Positions 10,575 through 21,154 of a stretch of 64,000 bases of DNA are shown here, piece by piece. A model generated the notes under the pieces. The model did not search any database and was not told the DNA's origin. It worked only from the letters and a program-made list of their open reading frames with translations. Numbering within the stretch: position 1 is the stretch's first letter; every line of letters begins with the position of its first letter. The stretch lies in the NCBI GenBank assembly GCA_902702965.1, contig CACRXP010000019.1, positions 964,378-1,028,377 of the forward strand. Reading direction: 5' to 3'. Both the position numbers and the translations under genes were made by a program. The stretch comes from Spirometra erinaceieuropaei. Taxonomy: Eukaryota > Platyhelminthes > Cestoda > Diphyllobothriidea > Diphyllobothriidae.

Positions 10575-11822
10575 AAGTAGGCGGGCTAACTCAAGCAATG
10601 TCGACCGAAATTCCAAATTGCGTTTTCGTTCCAAAAATATGGATTAAATGGAGTTGTTAAACTAACCGCCGAGCAGCATAATTCTAGAAAAATTCAGTTA
10701 CCACAGAATGTCGGCTTTCGAGAGAAATTCTTTCCGGTTGCATGCAAAAACCACACTATGTAACAAATGACTACTTAAGAAGCATGCATGTTTCTAATTT
10801 TTTCTTCGACGACCTTAACAATTCAATTATATTCCGTGGAAAACATGCATAGTTATAATCATTCTCTTGCTTCTCGGTAGGAAATTGTGTCTTCTTCTAA
10901 TTCTATACTAAAAAAGGATAAAATTTTGTTTCAAAAGTTTCTAATCGAAGATTGTTTCCCACCGTGAAACGACCGTTCATAAGACGTCCTGTGGCTCAGA
11001 TCCACCGCTTAATGTTAAAAACCACACATGATCTCCTCCTAATGCCGTAGAGAAATGCGTGGTTTTCCGTACGCACAAAATATACGGCTTGTGTTTTTGA
11101 ATCCTGAATGCAAGTGTAGTGACAGGTCGCGTTGAAAATTACTCGAGAATTGTACATGTTTGTTAAAACCGTGTAAAAATGGGTATAAAATTGGAAAAAA
11201 GCACAATTTCCTATCGGCTGAACAAGAGAATGAATATTTTATGTGTGTTTTCCATGGAATATAATTGAATTTTTAAGGACATTTAAAAATAAATTAGAAA
11301 CATTCATGCTTCTTAAGTTGTCATTTTCTACATAATGTGATTTTTGCATGCAACTGGAAAGAGGTTCTTTCGAAAGTCGACATCCTGTGGTAACTGAAGT
11401 ATTATAGGATTATGCTATTCGGTGGTTAGTTTTACAACGTTATTTAACTATAGATGCTTTGGCAGGTTTTGAATAGTTCATACTGAACCGACTGCTAAAA
11501 ATTCAGCTACTCGGTGGGATTCGAATCCACAACAGTAAGGTGAAGGCTTTAGTGCAGCCAACGCTCTAGCCACCTGAGCTACGAGGCCCCGCCAGACGGC
11601 CCAAATGTGATTAAACCCGCGTCGTCTGGCGGGACCTCTTAACTACGGTGGCTAAAGTATTGGTTGTACTAAAGCCTTCACATTACTGTCGTGGATTCGA
11701 ATCTCACCGAGGCGCTGAGTTTTTCACCGTTCGGTCGACATGAATCTGTTTAATTAGTCTTTTCGAAACGGTAAGGCGTTTCGGAATTTCAGTTGACACT
11801 TCATGAGTTAGCTCGTCTACTG
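10575..11822. mobile_element. Palindromic MITE, subfamily 1, split by a 252-bp insertion
   Basis: Left end (GTAGGCGGGCTAACTC...) and right end (...GAGTTAGCTCGTCTACTG then TA) are the inverted termini of subfamily 1. The central domain (GTAGAGAAATGCGTGG, TACGGCTTGTGTTTTTGAA) is in the same orientation as the copy at 32.3 kb. A separate foldback repeat lies at 11484-11735, between the TTTACAACGTTATTTAACT block and the TTTAATTAGTCTTTTCG block. Non-coding. Confidence 0.75.
11484..11735. repeat. tRNA-like foldback repeat, nested in the MITE
   Basis: About 115-bp imperfect inverted arms surround a short centre. Each arm contains a tRNA-like segment: on the minus strand of the left arm GCCTCGTAGCTCAGG, GGCTAGAGCGTTGG and GTGGATTCGAATCCCACCG; on the plus strand of the right arm GTCGTGGATTCGAATC and CACCGAGGC. 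These resemble an acceptor stem, A box, B box and T arm. The anticodon loop is not normal, so these are pseudo-tRNAs inside a mobile foldback. A longer relative is at 28889-29529. Confidence 0.7.
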
Positions 11823-11854
11823 TATATATCAGCGAGAAGGCATATATATATCTT

Positions 11855-12836
11855 CAGTGCGTGACCAATCTCATGAAATGTTGGCTGAAATTCTGAAATG
11901 CGTTTTCGATTGGGAAGGATTAATTGATCGCGGTTGTAATACTGATTATCTTAAGGCATATTCTTATAACAATTCGGACTCAGAAGGATGACGGCTTTTA
12001 AGTGCACTTCTTTTCAATGTCCTGTAGAATGCGTGCTCTGTAAAACATTACTACTTAATTAGCATGCGTTTTTCCCATTGATTTTCGATGTTCTTGGAAA
12101 TTCAAATATATTCTATAGAAACCATAAACAAAAATATGCTTTCTTTTAGTCGATCAATAGAGAATCACGTCTTCTTTATATTTCATACTTAAGGACGGAC
12201 TATAATTAAGTTTTAAGAAAGTTTTTAATTATGAGACCTTTTAAGACCGCGAAATGTCTATTCACATAGCATCGTACTTGGCTGTTTACCACTGCTTCTC
12301 ATGAAATGTACAACATGGTCCGCATCCATTGCAAAACCTTATGGACTCTATATGGTATCTTTTTAAAGGCATAAAAGATTATGTGATTTTCTTTACGCGG
12401 AACGCATGCACCTTGTAGACTGAAATCACTAAGAGCTAATGCAACGAATGATCAGGCTCCAAATTATTCGGCAATTAGAAAACTTTTTTAAAACCTAACT
12501 ATACTCCTTCCTTAAGTATAAAATATAAAGAAGACGTGATTCTCAATTGATTAACTAAAAGATGGCATATTTCTATAAAGTATATTTGAGTTTCCAAGAC
12601 CATCGAAAATCAATGGGAAAAATGCATGCTACTTAAGTAGTAATTTTTTACCGAGCACGCTTCCTACGGGAGATTGAAAAGAAGTGCATTTAAAAGCCGA
12701 CATCCTTCTGAGTTCGAAATGCTATAAGAGTATGCCTTACGATAGTCAGTATTACAACCGCGACCAAGTAGTCCTTCTTAAACGAAAACGCATTTCACAA
12801 TTTCAGCCAACATTTCATGAGATCGCTCACTCAGTG
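11855..12836. mobile_element. Palindromic MITE, subfamily 2, well-preserved copy
   Basis: Begins CAGTGCGTGACCAATCTCATG and ends CATGAGATCGCTCACTCAGTG, followed by TA. The arms remain complementary inward: TGCGTTTTCGATTGGGAAGG against CTTCTTAAACGAAAACGCA, GCGGTTGTAATACTGA against GTCAGTATTACAACCGC, and AATTAGCATGCGTTTTTCCC against AAAAATGCATGCTACTTAAG. A central domain of about 200 bp is unpaired. CAGT ends next to TA suggest mobilisation in trans by a Tc1/mariner transposase. Confidence 0.8.
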
Positions 12837-12855
12837 TATATATATATATATATAT
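12837..12855. repeat. (TA)n microsatellite
   Basis: TA run between the MITE end and the 369-bp inverted repeat; a second AT run (13648-13663) flanks the other side. Confidence 0.9.
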
Positions 12856-12932
12856 GAATAATGGAGGTAGTATGCATTCCGAGGCGATATAATAAAAGGA
12901 GAAGGCTCGTCGGAAAATCGAGGTATACTCGT

Positions 12933-12967
12933 GAATTTTCAAGTCGGTTACACCAACCCGTCGTCAG
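12933..12967 (-). ncRNA. Hammerhead-like motif in left arm of the inverted repeat
   Basis: Mirror copy of the motif at 13572-13606: CTGACGA ... GAAAATTC on the minus strand. See that entry. Confidence 0.3.
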
Positions 12968-13571
12968 ACGAAAATGAAAAGTGTGAGGGAGATAATCCTA
13001 CTGGGGAGTCAGGGGGACATCGAGGTTACATCGACAAGACAGGCGTTTGTGTGTGGGGGTGAAGAACGTGTTTTGATAGGTGGCGGACGTTAGGGGTGGT
13101 GTTGGGGGTTTCACACATGGTTCACTGTGTGGGGGAGGTGCTGAATCCATGATATTCTACATGGCCGAACATGGATTAGCAGTTGGTGGCTTAGGGTGGG
13201 CGCAAGCCGGCGAACCGTGAACGTAAGCCTTCGTATTGAGCGTCCAAGTCGACATGGCGGTAATAGCAATAGCATCAACCGCCATGTCGACTTGGACGCT
13301 CAATACGAAGGCTTACGTTCACGGTTCGCCGGCTTGCGCCCACCCTAAGCCACCAACTGCTAATCCATGTTCGGCCATGTAGAATATCATGGATTCAGCA
13401 CCTCCCCCACACAGTGAACCATGTGTGAAACCCCCAACACCACCCCTAACGTCCGCCACCTATCAAAACACGTTCTTCACCCCCACACACAAACGCCTGT
13501 CTTGTCGATGTAACCTCGATGTCCCCCTGACTCCCCAGTAGGATTATCTCCCTCACACTTTTCATTTTCGT

Positions 13572-13606
13572 CTGACGACGGGTTGGTGTAACCGACTTGA
13601 AAATTC
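13572..13606 (+). ncRNA. Hammerhead-like motif in right arm of the inverted repeat
   Basis: CTGACGA (13572-13578) and GAAAATTC (13599-13606), with flanks TCGT and ACGA that pair as a 4-bp stem I. The four bases after GAA (AATT) are self-complementary, like ACGT and AGCT in the other motifs. Stem II (CGGGTT/AACCG) leaves an unpaired ACTT before GAAA, so the fit is incomplete. Confidence 0.33.
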
Positions 13607-13663
13607 ACGAGTATACCTCGATTTTCCGACGAGCCTTCTCCTTTTAATATATATATATATATA

Positions 13664-14902
13664 CATCCTACACCAAACCGATTTGCATTTTTTTTTAAAA
13701 ATTCTTGTCTAAATGAGGACGCAAATACTCAACTAGAGTTTGCAGAAAAGTCTATACCGTGGGCCCAAAAGCCTGTGACTGTCCGTTTTTGTGGCTGTCA
13801 GGGTACCGCTAACTCCTACCGATTTAGATACGTTCAAGCTGCCTGTCAGACACTGTTTGCACCCCTACGACTAGATATCGTGTTGCCGACAACGCGACAT
13901 CGATCGCCGTTTTTCTCTTCACTGATAAGCCGCAGCCGGACGAGGTTCAGGTGCATACATCTCGCGCTAGAATGCTGGCTCACAGATGTCACTGCCTGTT
14001 CAGCCGTCGTAGCAAACGCGGTCCAGTGAACTCCATCTCCTCGGTCCTTGTGAGTTTGGAAATGTCGTTTTGTCAATTTGTGTACTTAAACACGCCTAGT
14101 CTGGTGTGGGCGCTTAAGAAAGGCCTATGGAAAACATTGACATGCCGCACACTTTTGCGAGACTAGTCCGTGCAAATGGTATCGATCGTGTTAGACCAAT
14201 TGATGCGAAAGGTGTTTGTATGTACCTCTGAGTCTGCTCAAGGACAGTGATAGTGATGCGTTCAAAATCTCCATACCTGTCTATAAACGCCGGCATGTCG
14301 ACGGAATACTGTAGACAACCTCTGTTTTCACTTAAATCTGCCGCTTTATTGACCCCTGTTACTGAGCGGTGTAGAGAGCCGATCAGATGTAAGCGTTTGC
14401 CATCGCTGGCGACGGGCTAACCATTGCATCGGGAGTCATTTGTGCAAAAGGTTTTTCATAATGATACAGACTTTCGAAACAGCTGTTCCGTGCTAAAATG
14501 GAACCTTTATCACTAACCTACATATCAGTCTGAATGTCCCAAGGTGGTCTTCTGAAGTCTTGAAAAATACACTGATAAACCGGAAAGGTATTTGTCCCTT
14601 TTGAACTCCTCCAGAAGTGGATGTAGACTACTGGAGACCTTTACGTTTACGATAAAATCTTCCGGCGTCGATACATTTACGACGCACATTTAGACCAAAA
14701 AGGAAAATAAAATGAGTGCACGTGATACAAGCCTTTTCTATGTGTGTATAAGGAAACTTAATTGGCGAAAAAGACTGTAAAGAAATAAAAGGCCGGTTGA
14801 AATTATTCTACCGGGACAGTGCCACAAATAAAGCAATTTGATACTGGTATAATGGTCTCGATGACTAGGCAGCTCTATTCCTAACAACGGTACACACACA
14901 CG
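13664..14902. other. No recognisable feature
   Basis: Open frames at 13775-14029 (+) and 13846-14076 (-) overlap and show no domain. A short CA-rich run lies at about 14893-14907. Confidence 0.45.
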
Positions 14903-15102
14903 CACACACCGTCGACCGTTCCGTCATTGCCAGCGATGTCCACAGTGTTCACTACAGCAAGGTGAGAGTAGGGACGGTGAATTGTGAGTGAATTAGTTTA
15001 CGACGATAGTAGAATTGCACAGCATGTACCGCACTCTCTCCTCCCCATTTTGAACCCAGTGTCAAGACAGAGTCAAAAAGACCGGAGGGGTTTCGATCGA
15101 AA
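14903..15102 (+). repeat. Dispersed repeat R-Y, copy 2
   Basis: GCGATGTCCACAGTGTTC, GATAGTAGAATTGCACAGCA, ACCGCACTCTCTCC and CAGTGTCAAGACAGAGTCA match R-Y at 1.5 kb in order. It runs directly into the SINE that begins at about 15103. Confidence 0.55.
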
Positions 15103-15392
15103 CCGACAGGGCAACGGGTTCGTGGCCCAGTGGTTAGAGGCGTGGACTTCTAACTAACAGATCGCGAGTTTGAGCCTCGGGTGTCCCACACTTCGGGGTT
15201 GGGTATCTCTGGCTGACGACGGCTAATAATCCAGAAATGGCCATTCCACTCTCCCCTGTCTTTGTCGGAAATAACATACTGCCCCTATTATTCGCCGCTG
15301 TACGCTGCTGGTTGGGCTCGAGAGGAAGAGAACGTAAGGCACAACGGCTCGAGTGATGTCCGTAAGAACGATCGGTGAGCGTCCTCTATCAT
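15103..15392 (+). mobile_element. tRNA-derived SINE, full-length copy
   Basis: The 5' end is tRNA-like: A-box-like TGGTTAGAGGCG (15131-15142) and B-box-like GAGTTTGAGCC, the internal RNA polymerase III promoter of tRNA SINEs. The body has the family blocks GGCTGACGACGGCTA, AATGGCCATTCCA, TCTTTGTCGG, GCTGCTGGTTGGGCTCGAGAG, GGCACAACGG and GATCGGTGAGCG, ending in CTATCATTA and a TA run. Five related copies lie within 8 kb. Non-coding; mobilised in trans by a LINE. Confidence 0.8.
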
Positions 15393-15431
15393 TATATATA
15401 TATACACACACTACAGGACTTCCCACAGTCT

Positions 15432-15465
15432 CTGACGATGGCCTCCTGTACGAGACCGAAAGCTC
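15432..15465 (+). ncRNA. Hammerhead-like motif, stem III AGCT variant
   Basis: GTCT then CTGACGA, T, stem GGCCTC/GAGACC (5 of 6 paired), then GAAAGCTC, followed by AGACTAATAAA. Flanking GTCT and AGAC pair perfectly as stem I. Position 7 (C here) is the variable base of CUGANGA. The GAAA, stem III and AATAAA arrangement equals that of PLE-A. No PLE coding region is visible nearby, so this is an isolated PLE 3' end. Confidence 0.65.
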
Positions 15466-15499
15466 AGACTAATAAAACCACTGTCACAGAGATCGCGTC

Positions 15500-17337
15500 T
15501 TCATCTTCTTTACACTACAGGACTGTTCGACCGTTCCGTTGGTCCAGGGCGTTTACCACGTGGCCCATTTGGGGGCCACACACAAACCGATAGATGCACG
15601 AACAAGGTAGTTGAGAATGCGCACACGTACTGGAGCCCTCAGCAATCAGCAGTAGACTAAGTCCGCTGTGCGCAGGTTTAAATCGGGAGTTGCACAGACA
15701 CAGAGACATTCACCGTCAGACGCTGATTGCTTCCCTGTCGGTGAGGCCTAACGGCGTATAAGGCAGGCATGGAAGTACTGGGTTTGCGCATATTCAGCTA
15801 GCAGCAGATGTCTGCCTCGCAATCACTCAGCCGACGAAGTTGCAATGCTAGTTAGTGTTGGCTGCGGAGGGTGGATTTTCCTGAGATGTTGAAAAGCAAG
15901 TGCGCGGACACATATACAGAAGGAGCGTGTGGAAGAGAAAATTGTCTATGATGTGATAGATTCACATTTTGATCGAAATTTCCGTCAGAAGTGCCCGGCT
16001 ACCGATGTTGATTTCCTTCACCTTTTCGCTCAGGGAAACTTTAACATTATAATCACGGGCACTCGCAGGAAGTTCGGTGACTCCACTGGTCATCTTAAAG
16101 AGTAAAGGTGCGTTTTTAGTCTAACCCTGGAATAAATAAGAAACTCGGGATCATGGGATTACGGGATAAGGCAGCACACATTCCAAGTTTCCCATCAAAA
16201 CTCCGATCAAATTTGTGTTTCGTCGTCTCCGCAAATCGACCGTCGGTATTGGAGCTCGTTATTTCGCCATTTGAATATCGTCAGCAATGTGAATTAGTTT
16301 AAGCCATGCAGAAATCTCCATTGCAGGATACAGTATAACATCTGGTGGACAGAAATTTTTTTTCAATAAATTCGCATGAGGGCAGCACATTGATAAGCCA
16401 TCGATACTAAATTAAGATGTAAGCAATAAAATCATTCGATTGAAATTCAGTGTCTCCCAAAAATGAGGTGGGGGGCTATGTGAGGACAATTAGACGCAGC
16501 CAATACATCCTATAACAGTCAACGATGGTGCATAGGAGGGGAGGGGGACAAAGAGAAGGTTGGGAAGAATAGTGTCAAGGAGAGGAAAGAAAGAAGTCGA
16601 AAATTGCACGTAGTTCGCAGGTAATTGAGTCCCGGCCATGGCAAATGCGAGTCCTACACCAAATTCTTCTGTGCGTGAAATACTAGCTGATTAGAAACAG
16701 CAGAACTTATGCGTCTGTCCGTCTCACCGTCTTTTATTTTTTTCAGTGACGCCGAAGACTTATAAAACGTCAAAGTTTACTCAAATAATATCCGTAATCA
16801 GTCGCTCTACATGTTCCCTGCCTTCTCCACACATCCGAAGGTGAAAGTACAGTCCTAGCCTGCCATGGGGATAATAATAATCAAGTTTTGTTGCAGCACT
16901 GGGGGATTTTGCCGTCTCAGAAGAAGTAGACTTCTTGGGAAGGCGACATCAAACATGCCGCCGGAGATGGTTGCATTACGTGCACGCCCCGAGTCAATTA
17001 CCGTTCGTTTTGCCAGCCCATTCGGTTTGCTGACGTCGGCCTTGAGTTAGATGTGGGAGGCAGCTACCCAGATCTTCCCAGAGCGACAGTTAATTCCGCC
17101 AAGAAGTCAGACGAGGCGAAGCTTTGGCACTAAAAGCCATCCAGTTCGGGCATGATCCGTCTACCTCAAGTGGGACGAACAGGTTACGCACACGGCTCCT
17201 GCGAAGTCTGTCTAACGACACAACAGCCGCCGCAGATACAGGGGAGTACTAATTTCTCTTTCGTCACTCTTTTGCCTACATTATCGGACCCTATACTTCA
17301 TAAAAGTGAGCTAAGTAAGTGGAGCTGAATAGAATTA
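15500..17337. other. No recognisable gene
   Basis: Short ORFs only (for example 16865-17050). A purine-rich stretch lies at about 16530-16600. No repeat shared with the rest of the window was noticed. Confidence 0.45.
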
Positions 17338-17385
17338 GTCGAGTTCCGTAAAAACGATCGGTGAGCACCCCCTCTACCATTGCAC
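17338..17385 (+). mobile_element. SINE 3'-end fragment, head-to-tail with the next copy
   Basis: CGAGTTCCGTAAAAACGATC, GGTGAGCACCCCC and CTACCATTG form the 3' end of the tRNA-derived SINE, about 15 bp before the 5' end of the next copy. Confidence 0.7.
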
Positions 17386-17400
17386 ATCACCGACCGCAGC

Positions 17401-17698
17401 CGGCAGGACAAGGAGTCCGCGGCTCAGTAGGTAGGAGGATTGGACTTCCGAATTACGGGTAAAGGGATCAAGCCCCAGGTGTTCCACTCTTCGGGGTTGG
17501 GTATGAATGGTTGACGACGGCTACTAAGCCAAAAATGGCCATTCTAGTCTTCCTTGGCTTTATCCGTAATACAACTCTGGCTGTATTATGCGCCGCTGTG
17601 CGGCTACTGGTTGAGCTCAAGGGAGAGAGACTGCCCGTAAAGCACAACGAGACGAGTGAGTTCCGTAAAAACGATCGGCGAGCGCCCTCTCTACCATA
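17401..17698 (+). mobile_element. tRNA-derived SINE, full-length copy
   Basis: Starts GGCAGGACAAGGAGTCCGCG. The A-box-like GGCTCAGTAGGTAGG is followed by a degenerate B box, GGATCAAGCCCC. All body blocks are present (GTTGACGACGGCTACTAAG, AATGGCCATTCTAG, CGCCGCTGTGCGGCTACTGG), ending at CTCTCTACCATAAAA. Confidence 0.8.
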
Positions 17699-18457
17699 AA
17701 ATAGCTGACAGAACACAAACGCTCACGTGGTTCAACAGTGACCTCAAGACGTCGTTCTTGGTTTTGCGTGGGTCATGGAAGTTTACTTTGACAATTTTAG
17801 AGCTGTGCCGTAGACAGCTAACGTTGGTCCGACCAAAGCGATTTACGACGGCCAGTTTGCCTTCCTCGTAGCGGCCGCGGCACAGGTGGCAAGTGTGGTT
17901 TTTAATAAGGGCGATGTTCGCAGAATCTTTTGATTATCAAAGAGGGCACGGGCGCAGTGGCCGGAAAAACACGTCTACACGTGCCACACACGTCCCGATT
18001 TCGATAAGGTCGTTTTGAATTGCACACCCATGAGAGTGCCCGTAGGGCGATCTTCAAATGGGATCGTTGCCGCCAGACTTTCGATCCAGTGAATTGCGGA
18101 GTCATCCCATCCGTTTGTGCCTTTCCAAGCCACTAATCCTAACGCGTCATGATGGATTCAAGCGCATTGGATCGCTTATGTTATAGAGTGCGTTTAGGTA
18201 CTATGCTGATTAGTTCTGCCCTGTCGACCTCATCCTCTTCTCCCTCTCCCATGCGACAGTCAAATGGCCGAACCTCTCTGACAACTGGTGCCAGGGATCA
18301 CCCAAGTGGCCGATACGCGTGAAGGTCAATATGATGAACAAAAATCAACCTGGCCGCAGGGCGCTCACCAACCGCGTTACGGAACTTACTCACCCTGTTG
18401 TACCAGTTGGGCTTTCTCTTTCGCCGACTCCGCCAGCAGCTACATACCGACAAAGGC
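17699..18457. other. No recognisable feature
   Basis: Short unrecognised ORFs; no repeat block seen apart from the flanking SINEs. Confidence 0.45.
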
Positions 18458-18558
18458 AGGGCTGATGGCAGGACTCGCGACAGAGAGAGAGCCTCTGAGC
18501 ACAACGGGACGAGTGACGCTCTTAAGACGATCGGTGCGCGGCCCTCTGGCATTATTAA
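18458..18558 (+). mobile_element. SINE 3'-half fragment
   Basis: CGACAGAGAGAGAGCC, GAGCACAACGGGACGAGTGA and GACGATCGGTG, then CCCTCTGGCATTATTAATA, is the SINE 3' half. The next copy starts within 6 bp. Confidence 0.7.
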
Positions 18559-18563
18559 TATAC

Positions 18564-18740
18564 CCGACAGGACAGCGAGCCCGTTGTTAGGTGGTTGGGA
18601 CGCTGGACTTCTAGCCAACAGGTCGCGAGTTCGAGCCTCGGGAGGTGCACACCTTGCGGTTGGATGTGACTAGCTTGTTGTCACAAATGGCCATCCTAGT
18701 CTCCCTTGTCTCTGTCGGCAGTGTCATTCTGCCGAAATCA
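18564..18740 (+). mobile_element. SINE 5'-half fragment
   Basis: Starts CGACAGGACAGCGAG. A-box-like TTAGGTGGTTGGGACG and a good B box, GAGTTCGAGCCTC, are followed by AATGGCCATCCTAGTCTCCC and TGTCATTCTGCC, then similarity ends. Confidence 0.75.
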
Positions 18741-19346
18741 ACACGGTCAATCCGGAGTGACTCCGGGATTAAAGGGCATTGCTTACTATCTGAAACTGCC
18801 GGGAGAAAATGCTTTCCTCGTGCAGAATATGCTTTTAAAGCATTTCACATAGGACGATGTATGATTTTGACAGAAACTCAAGTTACCTTTTATTCGGGAA
18901 ACGTTTTTTACAAAATGCTCTAAGCCTATATAAGCACAATATTGTGTGAATGTCTAACAGAGGACATTAATCCAAGCTGATGGCTATGCGAAAAACGCTT
19001 ACGATTTCGAAACTTGTTTTTCCATTTTGCGTAAAGTTAGGTTTAACAACATGCAAATGAGCAGGATTTTTGTAGGAATGCTAGCTTTTTCCCATTTACT
19101 AACTACTATTTGCGAGTCTGCTATTCTTATGTCCCAAAAACATTAAGAGCGTCTTCGGGGAATTTTTTATCCAAACTCACTCTCTCTTTTCACGCATGCA
19201 AAGTATATCATAAGTAACCGAGACAGTACTCGTCATCGGAAGTCCAATTTTATTCTTCATTTTGCTAATTGAAGCGAAGAGGCGAGTTACTGGAAGTAGT
19301 CGCGTAGAAGGAGACACGATCGTTATAACAAGCGCCTTATAACCCT
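18741..19346. other. No recognisable feature
   Basis: AT-rich sequence with short ORFs only. Confidence 0.45.
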
Positions 19347-19379
19347 GACGTTCGGATTCTCACTCAAATCCATCATCAG
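19347..19379 (-). ncRNA. Hammerhead-like motif, minus strand, decayed
   Basis: On the minus strand: GTCT, CTGATGA, T, stem GGATTT/GAATCC, GAACGTC, then AGGG and, further on, ACGATCGTGTCTCC, the same 3' terminal block as PLE-A. One A of GAAA is missing, so cleavage is not expected. It marks a PLE-A-like 3' end in reverse orientation. Confidence 0.55.
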
Positions 19380-20142
19380 AGACAGAGTCAGATAAGGCCA
19401 GTGGATTGCCCAGGCGTTGCAATATTCATAGGATGTAGTTGATAGTCCGCTACATGCCTATCACAGTTGGCAGCAATTTTCTCCTTTTGCCTTTTAGTGC
19501 TCACTCAAACGCCCTCGCAAGTATCTGAATTATGGCAAATTAGTATGCAGATGGACTACTGACAAAGGAGAATGACATGGCCATTTCTGATTACCTGAAA
19601 CAGTCCTTCCAGTCTCCCTCGTCGTTGTAGCAACACCTATTCCATTATTCATGCATCCTATTTTGGCAATATTTCGGAGGCTTCATTCAGAAGGAATCCT
19701 CATCTAGGGTTCGATGGAGTAAATCCTTATGCACTGAGGTGTTCACTTGTACTATGGATGCACGATGAATTCCGAATGGACAAGCTGCCTATTTTGGGGA
19801 TGCGATAACGCGCTGGTCCATAATTAAAGACAGCAGCAAGGGGGGGGGGTTTATGAAACATGGGCGTAGCTATTGTATCACCACGTGGCAACTGAAAGTG
19901 TTGGTATTCGATGTGGCGGTTGGCCAATCAGCCGCTTCCCTGCAAATAACTATTTGGTATTGGTAAAAGGCACGACAATTGTTCGAATATTTCATTCAGC
20001 GGATAAGCAGGTGGCCATATTTGGCGCCCTTGTCAGCAGAAGAAACTGGATTATTATACTACTGACGACAGTCCACGTAGTCTACTGCTCATCTGCGATA
20101 ATTAACACGACAATTCACTAGTGACAAGTTGTTATATACATA
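19380..20142. other. PLE 3'-end flank and SINE fragment; otherwise unrecognised
   Basis: About 19380-19440 continues the minus-strand PLE-like 3' region (CATCCTATGAATATTGCAAC on minus). About 19577-19630 has the SINE blocks TGGCCATTTC and CCAGTCTCCCTCGTCGTTG. The remainder is unrecognised. Confidence 0.45.
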
Positions 20143-21127
20143 CAGTAAATGGGCTAGCTCATGAAATCTCAACCGAAATTCCGAAATGCGTTTCCGTGTC
20201 GTAAAGATTAATTAAATAGGGTTGTAGAACATATCAACGCACAGCATACTACTATAATAATTCAGTTATCACAGGACGCTGGCTTTTTAACAAACGCCTT
20301 TTTGGCCACATCCAAAAGCCATACTCCGTATAAAGTGGCTATTATGTGGCATGCATTTTTTCATTGATTTTCGATGCCCTTAAGGACTTAATTATAGTTC
20401 ATGGAAAACAAGCATAAAAATATTCATTCTTTTGCTCATTCAGTAGAAAATTAAGTCGTATTTTAATTTTACACTCGAAGAAACGGTACAACCTGGTATT
20501 ATAAAACTTTTCCAATTCCCGAGTAATTTTGAACCCAACCTGCCGTTACACTTTCATTCAGGGTTCATTAACTACAAGCCGTAGAGTTTCCGCGTACGGA
20601 AAACCATACATTTCTCTACGGTAATAAAGGGGAACCATATAGGGTTCATAAAAACAAGCTGGGGATTCAAGCCACATTGTTGACTTTACAAGCCACCTTG
20701 ACAAATGCAGAGACATGTAGTTTTATGAAAGGCCATTTCACGGTATTAAAAAATGCCACAAGTGAAAGCGTTTTTAAAACCGAATTATACCATTTCTTCG
20801 AGTATAAAATTGAAAGAAGACGTAATTCTCTACTGAATGAGCAAAAGAAAGAGCATTTTTGCATGTTTTCCGAGAAATATAATTGAATCTTTAAGGGCAT
20901 GTAAAATCAAACAAAAAATTCATGCTACGTAAGTTGCCACATTTTGCGGAGTGTAATTTTTGGATGCAGCTAAAAAGAAGTTTGTTCGAGAGCCGGCGTC
21001 CTGTTGCAATTATTATAGGATTATGCTGTACGATGATTGGTTTTACAATTCTACTTAATTAATCTTTTCGAAACGAAAACGCATTTCGGGCTTTCTGTTG
21101 AGACTTCATGAGTTAGCCCAATTACTG
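20143..21127. mobile_element. Palindromic MITE, subfamily 1
   Basis: Starts CAGTAAATGGGCTAGCTCATG after TA and ends CATGAGTTAGCCCAATTACTG. The two halves are inverted copies through about 380 bp each (for example CAGGACGCTGGCTTTTTAAC against GAGAGCCGGCGTCCTG). The central domain runs opposite to the copy at 32.3 kb. Non-coding. Confidence 0.82.
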
Positions 21128-21154
21128 CACATATATAATACTGAACGAATTATA

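Larger units (their letters stand above)
12893..13646. repeat. Perfect 369-bp inverted repeat with 16-bp loop
   Basis: Positions 12893-13261 are the exact reverse complement of 13278-13646. I compared the arms block by block and found no mismatch or gap. The spacer is 13262-13277. No ORF of note and no transposase. The outer part of the left arm plus about 37 bp of its unpaired flank recurs once at 21451-21545, so the sequence belongs to a dispersed family. It may be a very young snap-back insertion, an RNA hairpin locus, or an assembly or library artefact. Confidence 0.95.
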
